DNA of 64,000 bases, taken from DASSUW01 sp963740605 (GTDB lineage Bacteria > Actinomycetota > Thermoleophilia > Solirubrobacterales > Solirubrobacteraceae). The DNA lies in the NCBI GenBank assembly GCA_963740605.1, contig CAVUFC010000014.1, positions 124,001 to 188,000 on the forward strand. The letters are read 5' to 3'. Below are positions 23,065 through 30,682 of the stretch, piece by piece (positions within the stretch are counted from its first letter, which is position 1; each line of letters opens with the position of its first letter). A program made the translations under genes and the position numbers. The notes beneath the pieces were generated by a model. That model was not told the DNA's origin, did no database searches, and saw only the letters and a program-made list of their open reading frames with translations.

Positions 23065-24930
23065 ATGAAACTGCTTTCGATTCGGCCCACGATGACCATC
23101 AAATTGCTGGCGAGCATCGCCGTTCTGCTGGCGATCACCTTCGTCGTCGGTGGTGTCGCGATCGCCAATCTCGGCAAGGTCGAGCGGGTCGGCGAGCAGC
23201 TCTACTCGCAACGGTTGCTGCCGCTCAATACGGCCGACGACATCCAGGCCGACCTGATCTACCAGCGCGCGCTCGTCTTCGAGGAGATGTTCGACGCGCG
23301 GACCGCGCAGTTCGAGGGCGCCCCGCGGGCCGACATGCTCGCCGAGCTCGGCGACAGCGACAAGGAGCTCGTGGGCGTCGCCGCGCACCTGGACGCCGGC
23401 CTCTCGACGCTCGGCCGGGCCGACCTGCCGTCCCACTCCCGCGCGACGCTGTCGCAGCTCCGCACCTCCTACGGGAAGTTCGCCAAGGACCGGGAGCACG
23501 TCCTCGCCCTGGCCCACAACTCGCAGATCGACGACGCCGACGAGGCCTGGGACGCCGCCCAGGACAGCTCGTACGCCGCGTCGCTGAAGGCCGTCAACAG
23601 CCTCGTCGCCTCGATGCGCGAGGACGCCAAGGCCGCCAACGCACACATCGCTTCCGTCCACAGCTCGGCCCGCCGCCTGGAGCTGATCCTGCTGGCGCTC
23701 GCCGCGCTCGTCGCCGCCGGCGTCGGCTATGTCATCACCACCCGCTTGAAGCCGGCCGTCCGGGCGATCCTCAACGGCCTGCGCTCGCTCAGCGATCACG
23801 ACAGCGCCGATCTCGCTCGCGGCCTCGAGGCGCTCGCCGTCGGCGACCTCACGCAGGAGATCACGGCGCGGACCGCGCCGGTCACCGTCAACTCGCGCGA
23901 CGAGTTCGGCGCGGTCGCTCACGCCGTCGAGAAGGTCCGCGAACGGCTCGCGACGTCAGTCGAGGCCTACAACGCCTCGCGCGGCTCGCTGGCCACGATG
24001 ATCGACGAGGTCTCGAGCTCCGCGACCTCCGTCTCCGACGCTTCGCGCGAGATGGCCCACGCCTCCGAGGAGGCCGGCCGCGCTGTCGGCGAGATCGCCG
24101 GCGCGATCGGCGAGGCGACCACCGGCGCCGAGCGCCAGGCCCGCCGCGTCGAGTCCTCTAAGCAGCTCGCCGAGAGCATGGCCGCCACGACCGGGTCCGC
24201 CTCGCAGGACGCGCAGCGGACCGCCGGCGCCGCCCGCGAAGCGCGCGCGGCCGCCCAGCGCGGCGCCCAGGCCGTCCGCGAGGCCGCCGAGGCCATGCAG
24301 TCCGTGCGCGGCTCCTCGCTCGAGGCGACCGACACGATCCGCAAGCTCGGCGAGCGCTCGGCCGAGATCACCAGCATCGTCGCGACGATCACCGGGATCG
24401 CCGAGCAGACCAACCTGCTGGCGCTGAACGCGGCGATCGAGGCCGCCCGCGCCGGGGAGGCCGGGCGTGGCTTCGCCGTCGTCGCCGACGAGGTCCGCAA
24501 GCTCGCCGAGGGGTCGCAGAGCGCCGCCGGTCACATTTCCAAGCTGATCGAGGAGATCCAGGGCGAGACGCAACGCGCCGTGCGCGTCGTCGAGGACGGC
24601 TCGGAGCTGACCGAGAACGGCTCCCGCGTCGTCGAGGACGCCCGCGAGGCGTTCGTCGGCCTCGGCGCCGCCGTCGAGGAGATGAACGCGCACATCGAGG
24701 GCATCGCCGCCGGGATCGAGCAGGTCGCCACGTTCTCCCAGCAGATGGAAGACGACATGTCGGAGATCGCGGTCGTCGCCGAGCAGTCGTCCGCGTCGAG
24801 CCAGCAGGTGTCCGCCACGACCGAGGAGACCTCGGCCGCGACGCAGCAGATCGCCGTCTCGGCCCGCACGCTGTCGGACACCGCCGCCGCGCTCGAGGAG
24901 CTCGTCGGCCGCTTCAAGCTGCGCGCGTAG
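23065..24930 (+). CDS. methyl-accepting chemotaxis protein
   Basis: 621 aa. Membrane helix 1 ('IKLLASIAVLLAITFVVGGV', about residues 12-32), a four-helix-bundle-type sensor (about 33-205), membrane helix 2 ('LELILLALAALVAAGVGYVI'), HAMP region, then the cytoplasmic signalling hairpin with the highly conserved tip 'EQTNLLALNAAIEAARAGEA' and 'GRGFAVVADEVRKLAE'. Two long coiled-coil stretches flank the tip. The ligand cannot be read from sequence. Start at 23065; Met 23092 is an alternative. No che genes are in the window, so it is an orphan receptor here. Implies a motile organism. Confidence 0.95.
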   Translation: MKLLSIRPTMTIKLLASIAVLLAITFVVGGVAIANLGKVERVGEQLYSQRLLPLNTADDIQADLIYQRALVFEEMFDARTAQFEGAPRADMLAELGDSDKELVGVAAHLDAGLSTLGRADLPSHSRATLSQLRTSYGKFAKDREHVLALAHNSQIDDADEAWDAAQDSSYAASLKAVNSLVASMREDAKAANAHIASVHSSARRLELILLALAALVAAGVGYVITTRLKPAVRAILNGLRSLSDHDSADLARGLEALAVGDLTQEITARTAPVTVNSRDEFGAVAHAVEKVRERLATSVEAYNASRGSLATMIDEVSSSATSVSDASREMAHASEEAGRAVGEIAGAIGEATTGAERQARRVESSKQLAESMAATTGSASQDAQRTAGAAREARAAAQRGAQAVREAAEAMQSVRGSSLEATDTIRKLGERSAEITSIVATITGIAEQTNLLALNAAIEAARAGEAGRGFAVVADEVRKLAEGSQSAAGHISKLIEEIQGETQRAVRVVEDGSELTENGSRVVEDAREAFVGLGAAVEEMNAHIEGIAAGIEQVATFSQQMEDDMSEIAVVAEQSSASSQQVSATTEETSAATQQIAVSARTLSDTAAALEELVGRFKLRA

Positions 24931-26556
24931 CTATTTCAGCTCGCGCTTGAGGACCTTGCCGGTCGACGTGCGCGGGAGCTCGTCCATGAAGTCGACCTCG
25001 CGCGGAACCTTGTAGGCCGCGAGGTTGGCCTTGACGTGCTTCTTGAGGTCGTCCTCCGTCGCCGACGCGCCCTCGCGGAGCACGACGACGGCCTTCAGCC
25101 GCTGCCCGAACTTCTCGTCGTCGACGCCGAACACCGCGACCTCGGCGATCGCCTCGTGGCCTGACAGCAGGTCCTCGACCTCGGCCGGGAACACGTTCTC
25201 GCCGCCCGAGACGATCATGTCGTCGTCGCGGCCGTCGACGAACAGGCGGCCCGCCGGGTCGAAGTGGCCGACGTCGCCGGACGAGAGCAGCCCGTCGATG
25301 ACGTCCTTGCTGCCGCCGCCCGTGTAGCCCTCGAACTGCATCTCGTTGCCGACGAAGATGCGGCCGGTGTCGCCCTGCTTGACCGGCTTGCCCTCGTCGT
25401 CGTAGAGCTTGACGATCGTGCCGTGCGGGGCGCGGCCGGCGGTGCCCGGCGCGGCGCGCAGGTCGGCGGGCGTGGCGATGCTCGCCCAGGCGACCTCGGT
25501 CGATCCGTAGAGGTTGTAGACGTTCTCGCCGAACAGGTCCATCCAGCGGTCGGAGATCGATCCCGGCAGCGCAGAGCCGGACACGGCGACGACGCGCAGC
25601 TTCGACAGGTCGTAGCGCGTGAGCACGTCGTCGGGCAGGTCGAGGATTCGCTGCATCATCACCGGAACGACGATCAGCGCCTCGCACTCGTGCTGGGCGG
25701 TGAGCGAGAGCGTCGTCTCGGGGTCGAACTTGCGGTTGAGCACGACCGTCGACGACAGGCTCATCCCGAGCGTGAAGTGCACGAAGCCCCATGAGTGGAA
25801 CATCGGCGCGGCGATCATCGTCTTCTCGCGCGCCTTCAGCGGGATCATCGCCAGCAGCGCCGCGGCCGGGTCGAGGCTGCGCGGCTGCGAGCGCGAAGCG
25901 CCCTTCGGCGTGCCCGTGGTGCCGGACGTGAGGATGATCGCCTTGCCGCGCTCGGACGGCGGCGAGACGTCAGCGGTGTCGCCGCCGTCGATCAGGTCGT
26001 CGAGCCGCGGATCGTCCGGCTTGCCGTCCTCCGCCTCGTGCCAGGCGATGTAGCGCTTGCGACGCCGCGACGCGTCGTGGATCAGCTCCTCGAACTCGTG
26101 GTCGTAGATCAGCGCCTTCGGCTTCTCGCGCTTGGCCACGTCCGCAAGCTGCGGGCCGCTGAAGGCGGTGTTCAGGAAGAGCACGTTGGCGCCGACCTTG
26201 GAGGCCGCGATGACGGCGTCGATGAACCCGCGGTGGTTGCGGCACATCAGGCCGATGCTGTCCCCGACGCCGATCCCCTCGGCCTGGAGCGCATGCGCGA
26301 GCGCGTTGGTGCGCTCGTGGACCTCGCGGAACGTCAGCGTCCCGCGCTCGTCGATGATCGCGGTCTCGTCGGCATAGCGCTCGAACGATGCGGAGTACCC
26401 GCCGGCGGGTGTCGGGCCGAAGCGGAGCAGCGCCCGGACGGCGCCGACGATGTGGTCAGGACGGGTCGGGCGCAGGATCCCGGCCTCGGCGAGCGTCTTC
26501 GCGGTGAAGAGCTTCGTCGTGACCTGGGTCTTGACTTTGTCGAGGTCGAGGTCCAT
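24931..26556 (-). CDS. fatty-acid/acyl-CoA synthetase (AMP-binding)
   Basis: 541 aa adenylate-forming enzyme activating a carboxylic acid to acyl-CoA. Motifs: A3 'AIILTSGTTGTPKGASRSQP', A5 'NLYGSTEVAW', A7 'GLLSSGDVGHFDPAGRLF', A8 'DGRDDDMIVSGGENVFPAEV' and A10 Lys 'PRTSTGKVLKREL'. Chain length is unknown. The ATG at 26556 ('MDLDLDKVKTQV') is chosen; another in frame at 26565 is possible. Third gene of a macro-domain / hypothetical / ligase operon on the minus strand. Its stop abuts the convergent chemoreceptor stop. Confidence 0.93.
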   Translation of the reverse strand: MDLDLDKVKTQVTTKLFTAKTLAEAGILRPTRPDHIVGAVRALLRFGPTPAGGYSASFERYADETAIIDERGTLTFREVHERTNALAHALQAEGIGVGDSIGLMCRNHRGFIDAVIAASKVGANVLFLNTAFSGPQLADVAKREKPKALIYDHEFEELIHDASRRRKRYIAWHEAEDGKPDDPRLDDLIDGGDTADVSPPSERGKAIILTSGTTGTPKGASRSQPRSLDPAAALLAMIPLKAREKTMIAAPMFHSWGFVHFTLGMSLSSTVVLNRKFDPETTLSLTAQHECEALIVVPVMMQRILDLPDDVLTRYDLSKLRVVAVSGSALPGSISDRWMDLFGENVYNLYGSTEVAWASIATPADLRAAPGTAGRAPHGTIVKLYDDEGKPVKQGDTGRIFVGNEMQFEGYTGGGSKDVIDGLLSSGDVGHFDPAGRLFVDGRDDDMIVSGGENVFPAEVEDLLSGHEAIAEVAVFGVDDEKFGQRLKAVVVLREGASATEDDLKKHVKANLAAYKVPREVDFMDELPRTSTGKVLKRELK

Positions 26557-26569
26557 ACGCCGCATGGTT

Positions 26570-27496
26570 TCACGCTGACGGCAGTCGCATGCCCGACGGC
26601 AGCTCGCCGTCGTCGATGAGGTGGCGGATCTCGGCCGCCCGGCGCGGGTTGAGGAACACGTGGCGCTGTCCGACCGACGGCTTCTCGGCGAGCAGGCCGG
26701 ACTCCAGCAGCGCCTCCCCCACCGTCTGGGCCAATGCCCGCTCGTTGCCGGCGAACCCGCGCGCCAGGTGCGCGAAGTCGGTGTGGTAGCCGCCCCACTT
26801 GCCCATGCCGTCGAGCCGCTGGAGGATCCGGCGGGCGATCCGCCGGGCCGGGTCGGGATCCTCGTGCGGACGGACCGTGCGGGCGTCGGGCTCGAGCTGG
26901 GCGAGGACGGCGTCCTCGTGCTCCTCGACCGACCGCGGGTCCTCGGGGCGGCCGCCGAGGCGCGCGATCGTCTCGGCAACGCGCAACGGGTGGTGCGAGC
27001 CGATCGGCGCGCGCAGCTCGGCCGGCTCGTACAGCCGGGCGGGAACCGCCACGGCCCGGGCGCGCAGCCGGTCGATGCTCGCCGCGTGATCCTCGAACGC
27101 GAGCGGTGCGAGCTCCTCGAGGTCGGCCGGGCCGGCTTTACCGGGAAGCCCGAGCAGGAGGAAGCCGCCGGTGTCACCGGCCTTGAGCTGCAGCTCGCCC
27201 GACTCCCCGAGGTCCACGAGCGTGGCGATGACGGCCGCGACGAGGAGCCAGGCCCGCTCGGACGCCAGCTCGGGGTCGACGCGGAACGCCGCGTCGACGG
27301 GCGCGGCCGCGAGCAGCATGCCGTCACCGGCGGCGAGCGCGATCTCGACCGGCGCGTCGTAGCCGGAGCGCGGCTTGCCGAGCTCGGCCTTGCCGCGCCT
27401 GAGCGCCGAGAGGAGGACGTCGCGCAGGCGGGCGGTGGCGGACGCCGGAGCGCCGGCGCCGCCGAGCGCGTCGAGCTCGGCCAGCAGATCGCTCAA
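26570..27496 (-). CDS. hypothetical protein, unrecognised
   Basis: 308 aa, soluble, no signal or membrane segment. I do not recognise a family. The N-terminal ~170 residues look like an alpha/beta domain with a central hydrophobic 'AWLLVAAVIATLVDLGE' helix and 'GFLLLGLPGKAG'. The C-terminal part contains 'GKWGGYHTDFAHLARGFAGN' and 'AEKPSVGQRHVFLNPRRAAE', which could be a winged-helix-like module. Its ATG overlaps the macro-domain stop (ATGA) and it precedes the acyl-CoA synthetase by a few bases, so all three are probably co-translated. Confidence 0.8.
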   Translation of the reverse strand: MSDLLAELDALGGAGAPASATARLRDVLLSALRRGKAELGKPRSGYDAPVEIALAAGDGMLLAAAPVDAAFRVDPELASERAWLLVAAVIATLVDLGESGELQLKAGDTGGFLLLGLPGKAGPADLEELAPLAFEDHAASIDRLRARAVAVPARLYEPAELRAPIGSHHPLRVAETIARLGGRPEDPRSVEEHEDAVLAQLEPDARTVRPHEDPDPARRIARRILQRLDGMGKWGGYHTDFAHLARGFAGNERALAQTVGEALLESGLLAEKPSVGQRHVFLNPRRAAEIRHLIDDGELPSGMRLPSA

Positions 27497-27990
27497 GCGA
27501 GCGCGGCCTCGAACGCCTCGCGGGCCGCGTCGCCGTGGACGGCGAACACGACGCGCTCGAGCGCGGTCTCGCCGTCGAGGTGGCGCCGGACCTCCTCGAC
27601 CTCGATCGCCGCCGCCTCCGCGAGCGGGAACCCACCGACGCCGGTGCCGAACGCGACCAGCGCCAGGCTCTTCGCGCCGAGCGCGTCGGCCCTGTCGAGC
27701 GTGGCGGCGGTGGCACGGCGGATGATGTCGGCGCTCGTCGGTCCGCCGAGGTCCATCGTGGCGGCGTGGATGACCCAGCGCGACGGCATGTCGCCGGCCG
27801 AGGTCTCGATCGCCTCGCCGAGCCCGATCGGCGCCTTCGCGTCCGATTCGTCCTGGATCGTCGCCCCGCCGGCGCGCGAGATCGCGCCCGCCACACCGCC
27901 GCCGTGCATGAGCCGCGTGTTGGCGGCGTTGGCGATCGCGTCGACGTCAAGCGCGGTGATGTCGGTGTCGAGGACCTCGATCGCGGCCAT
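27493..27990 (-). CDS. macro-domain protein (ADP-ribose-binding)
   Basis: 165 aa, a single macro domain. 'VDAIANAANTRLMHGGGVAG' is the ADP-ribose-binding loop with Asn residues used by ADP-ribosyl-hydrolases, then 'WVIHAATMDLGG' and 'SLALVAFGTGVGGFPLAEAA'. Likely removes ADP-ribose or hydrolyses O-acetyl-ADP-ribose. Start at 27990 fits the domain start. A minus-strand TACCGT box (27997-28002) only 6 nt upstream overlaps the acyP -10 box on the other strand. Confidence 0.92.
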   Translation of the reverse strand: MAAIEVLDTDITALDVDAIANAANTRLMHGGGVAGAISRAGGATIQDESDAKAPIGLGEAIETSAGDMPSRWVIHAATMDLGGPTSADIIRRATAATLDRADALGAKSLALVAFGTGVGGFPLAEAAAIEVEEVRRHLDGETALERVVFAVHGDAAREAFEAALA

Positions 27991-27995
27991 CTGTT

Positions 27996-28002
27996 TACGG
28001 TA
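27996..28002. promoter_or_regulatory. overlapping divergent -10 boxes, macro gene / acyP
   Basis: The stretch TACGGTA reads TACGGT on the plus strand (7 nt before the acyP ATG at 28009) and TACCGT on the minus strand (6 nt before the macro ATG at 27990). Only 18 bp separate the two start codons, so both mRNAs would be leaderless, and simultaneous polymerase binding is impossible. Confidence 0.45.
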
Positions 28003-28008
28003 CTCCGC

Positions 28009-28287
28009 ATGAACGAGAACCCCGTTCGGCGGCGGGTCCGGGCGGCCGGGCGCGTGCAGGGCGTCTTCTTCCGCGACTCGGTGCGGCGCGAGGCCGACCG
28101 GCGCGGCGTCGCGGGCTGGGCGCGGAACAACGGCGACGGCACCACCGAGGCCGTGTTCGAGGGGTCTGCCGAGGCCGTCGACGCGATGGTCGCCTTCGTG
28201 CGGAGCGGGCCGGGGCACGCTGAGGTCTCGGCGGTGGAGATCGAGGACGAGCCGGTCGAGGGGCTGTCGGGCTTCAGCGTGCGGTGA
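28009..28287 (+). CDS. acyP: acylphosphatase
   Basis: 92 aa, standard length. Active-site motif 'GRVQGVFFRDSVRREADRRG' with the phosphate-binding Arg, and 'GWARNNGDGTTEAVFEG' with the catalytic Asn. Hydrolyses acyl-phosphates. Divergent from the macro-domain gene. Palindromic element copy 2 starts 9 bp after the stop codon. Confidence 0.95.
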   Translation: MNENPVRRRVRAAGRVQGVFFRDSVRREADRRGVAGWARNNGDGTTEAVFEGSAEAVDAMVAFVRSGPGHAEVSAVEIEDEPVEGLSGFSVR

Positions 28288-28296
28288 GGCCCGGCC

Positions 28297-28425
28297 AACT
28301 GCGGCTGGGTAGGGCAGCGAGGGATCGGCCGGGGAAATCGAGCGTGAAGTTGTTCAGCCTCAGCCCGAACAACTTCACACTCGATCCGTGGGACGGCCGA
28401 TCCTGCCTCCCTGAATGCCGCAGTT
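28297..28425. repeat. dispersed palindromic element, copy 2 (complete)
   Basis: A nearly symmetric 129-bp element. Terminal inverted repeats aactgcgg (28297-28304) and ccgcagtt (28418-28425); internal gatcggcc (28323-28330) against ggccgatc (28395-28402); core arms 28340-28355 (gagcgtgaagttgttc, one substitution) and 28367-28382. All pairs centre on about 28361. Located right after acyP. No ORF. Confidence 0.85.
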
Positions 28426-28429
28426 GCAG

Positions 28430-28685
28430 TCAGTCCGCGGAGTCGCTCGCGCTGACCTCGAGCACGCCTTCGAGGCCGTCGAGCACGACCGCGAGGTCCT
28501 CGACCGGCTTGCGACCCTCCACCTCGAGCGCCACGGCGACGGCGCCTGCCTCGACCCGATGCGTCGCCATGCCGGAGATCGCGAAGCCCTCGTTCGTGGC
28601 GCCGCTGAGGATCGACCGCAGGACCCCCGACCGTCCTCGCCATCAGGTCCATCGTGGCCCTGTGCCCACCCCGCAGCGCCGACAT
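28430..28685 (-). pseudogene. frameshifted ACT-like small gene
   Basis: From ATG 28685 a frame reads 'MSALRGGHRATMDLMARTVG'. After a run of five C (plus 28624-28628) the sensible continuation lies in another frame: 'VLRSILSGATNEGFAISGMA', then 'VAVALEVEGRKPVEDLAVVL' and 'LDGLEGVLEVSASDSAD' to a TGA at 28430-28432. Joined by one base, these give a ~75-aa beta-alpha-beta protein resembling an ACT-type regulatory domain. The second frame has no start of its own except an internal ATG at 28570. So this is a broken gene or a sequencing error in the C-run. It ends 5 bp from element copy 2. Confidence 0.4.
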
Positions 28686-28712
28686 GCGTCCGATTCCGTC
28701 GGGATGCAGGCC

Positions 28713-28718
28713 TAACGT
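28713..28718 (+). promoter_or_regulatory. candidate -10 box of the coiled-coil nuclease-fold gene
   Basis: TAACGT, 9 nt before the ATG at 28728. Confidence 0.35.
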
Positions 28719-28727
28719 GCGTGGGCC

Positions 28728-30017
28728 ATGGAAGCAGCGACTCCACTGCGCCATCCCCGCGTCACCGCCCTGCTCGGGCGGCTGATCATCGAGAACGTCG
28801 TCGTCGACGACACGACGGCCGCCGATCTCGTGCGCGCCCGGACCGACGCCGGGGACGACCCCGTACGCGTCGTCGCCGACGCGATCGAGATCGGCGCCCG
28901 GGTGCTCGATCGCGAGCAGGCCGGCGCCAGTGTGGAGATCCTGCGGCAGAACCTCGAGCACGCGTCCAAGGAGGTCGAGCTGCAGCTGGGCGCGACGTCC
29001 GAGGCCGTGACCACCGAGCTGCGCAAGCAGCTCGACGAGGCATTCGGGCCCGACAGCGGGCACGTCACGCGCGTGCTCACGCGCCACTTCGGCGCCGAGT
29101 CGAGCACCGCCGTCCAGCACCAGGTGCGCGCCGCGGTCGCCGAGCTGCTCAACGAGTCGCGCGAGAAGCTGTTCAAGCAGTTCTCCTCGGCCGACGAGTC
29201 GAACCCGCTCGCCACGTTCCAGAAGGCCGCCGTCGCCGCGATCCGCCAGTCGTCCGATCAGCAGCACGCGCACCTGCGCGAGATGAGCGGGCGGATGGGC
29301 GAGATGCAGCTGCAGATCCAGAAGCTGCAGGCCGAGAAGGACAAGGCGCTCGAGGTGGCCGCCGAGCACGACCGCTCGACCGCCAAGGGCCGCCCGTACG
29401 AGGAGGCGGTGTTCGACGCCGTGGACGCCATCGCCGCCGCCCAAGGCGACGACTGCGACGCGGTGGGCGACATGCCCGGCGTCGGCGGCCGCAAGGGCGA
29501 CGTGCTGGTGGGGATCGACGGCTGCGCCGGCCCGCCGCGCGGCCGGATCATCTTCGAGGCCAAGAACTCGCAGGTGCCGAAGAAGCGCGCGCTCGCCGAG
29601 CTCGACGAGGCGATGGCCCAGCGCGATGCCGGCTACGCCGTCTGGGTCGTCCCGTCCGAGGAGCAGCTGCCGGCCCGCACGCAGGCGCTGCGCGAGGTCA
29701 ACGGCGACAAGCTGTTCGTCGTCTTCGACCCCGAGGACGGCTCGCGGCTGCCGCTCGAGGTCGCCTACTCACTCGCCCGGGCCCGCGTGCTGATGGCGAA
29801 GGGCGACGCCGACGGGCTCGACGCGACCGCGCTGCGCTCAGAGGTCGAGCGCACGCTCGGCGCGATGGAGGACGTGCGCCGGATCAAGCAGCAGCTCACG
29901 CACGCCGCCAACGGGATCGAGGGCGCCCGCGCCGTGCTGGAGGAGCTCGACCGCCGCGTCCGGCTGCACCTCGGGCAGATTGACGCGCTGCTGGCGCCGC
30001 CCGAGGACGACGACTAG
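28728..30017 (+). CDS. coiled-coil protein with predicted PD-(D/E)XK nuclease-like domain (DUF2130-like)
   Basis: 429 aa, soluble. Residues ~60-215 are largely helical and coiled coil ('LREMSGRMGEMQLQIQKLQA'). Residues ~225-320 look like a restriction-endonuclease fold: 'GRPYEEAVFDAVDAIAA' (first acid), 'GGRKGDVLVGIDG' (Asp) and 'RIIFEAKNSQVPKKRALAEL' (E-A-K), followed by 'DAGYAVWVVPSEEQLPA'. This order resembles DUF2130 proteins. A C-terminal helical segment ends the protein. Substrate and role are unknown; DNA repair, defence or a structural role are all possible. The stop codon overlaps the convergent hydrolase stop through a shared CTAG. Confidence 0.75.
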   Translation: MEAATPLRHPRVTALLGRLIIENVVVDDTTAADLVRARTDAGDDPVRVVADAIEIGARVLDREQAGASVEILRQNLEHASKEVELQLGATSEAVTTELRKQLDEAFGPDSGHVTRVLTRHFGAESSTAVQHQVRAAVAELLNESREKLFKQFSSADESNPLATFQKAAVAAIRQSSDQQHAHLREMSGRMGEMQLQIQKLQAEKDKALEVAAEHDRSTAKGRPYEEAVFDAVDAIAAAQGDDCDAVGDMPGVGGRKGDVLVGIDGCAGPPRGRIIFEAKNSQVPKKRALAELDEAMAQRDAGYAVWVVPSEEQLPARTQALREVNGDKLFVVFDPEDGSRLPLEVAYSLARARVLMAKGDADGLDATALRSEVERTLGAMEDVRRIKQQLTHAANGIEGARAVLEELDRRVRLHLGQIDALLAPPEDDD

Positions 30018-30682
30018 AGCAGCAGCTCGGCGAGCTGGTCGGGCACGGCGATCATCGCGTCGTGCCCGCAGGCGAGCTGCGTCGTCGGCACGCCCGCCAT
30101 CCTGCGCTTACTCTCGTCGAGCGTCGCCAGCGACGGCGACGTGCAATCGATGTAGCAGCGCTCGAGCTTCTCGGCGGCGCCGGTCAGCGCGATTGGCTGC
30201 AGGTAGGTCTGGACCGGCTGGGGCGTCATGCTCGAGTCGACCCACTCGACGTCCGCCTCACCGACGCCGAGCACGGCTGCCGGCGGCGCCGGGGCGAGCC
30301 AGCCGGGATCGTCGGCCGCCGCGGCGCGGTACTGATCGCCGCGCTCGCCGACGTGGTCGGCCATCGTCTCGCCGTCACGCGGGATGAAGGCGTCGAGGAG
30401 CACGAGCCGCCCGATCGCGGTCCGCTCGGCCGCGCCGTAAGCGGGGAACCCGGCGTAGCTGTGCGCCACGACGACGGCGTCGGGCAGCCCGTCGAGCGCC
30501 GCGACCAGATCGTCGATGTGGGTATCGAGGTCGACGTCCGCCGACGCCTCGCCCGCCCGCTCGCCGAGCCCGGTGAGCGTCGGCGTGATCACGTCGTGTC
30601 CGGCGTCGGTCAGCCGCGGCGTGACGCGCTCCCAGCACCATGCGCCGTGCCAGGCTCCGTGGACGAGCACGAACGTGCTCAT
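30014..30682 (-). CDS. alpha/beta hydrolase
   Basis: 222 aa from 'MSTFVLVHGAWHGAWCWERV' (oxyanion-hole HG motif). The nucleophile elbow is 'VVVAHSYAGFPAYG' (S in HSYAG), with a late His in 'QLACGHDAMIAVPDQLAEL'. Resembles the esterase/HNL (salicylate esterase-like) group; the substrate is unknown. ATG overlaps the ABC permease stop (ATGA), so it is the last gene of a three-gene operon. Confidence 0.9.
   Translation of the reverse strand: MSTFVLVHGAWHGAWCWERVTPRLTDAGHDVITPTLTGLGERAGEASADVDLDTHIDDLVAALDGLPDAVVVAHSYAGFPAYGAAERTAIGRLVLLDAFIPRDGETMADHVGERGDQYRAAAADDPGWLAPAPPAAVLGVGEADVEWVDSSMTPQPVQTYLQPIALTGAAEKLERCYIDCTSPSLATLDESKRRMAGVPTTQLACGHDAMIAVPDQLAELLL

Noticed and set aside
27324..29444. 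706-codon minus-strand ORF
   Set aside because: Crosses the coiled-coil gene antisense, the palindromic element and parts of the macro and hypothetical genes in a wrong frame; no conserved motif.
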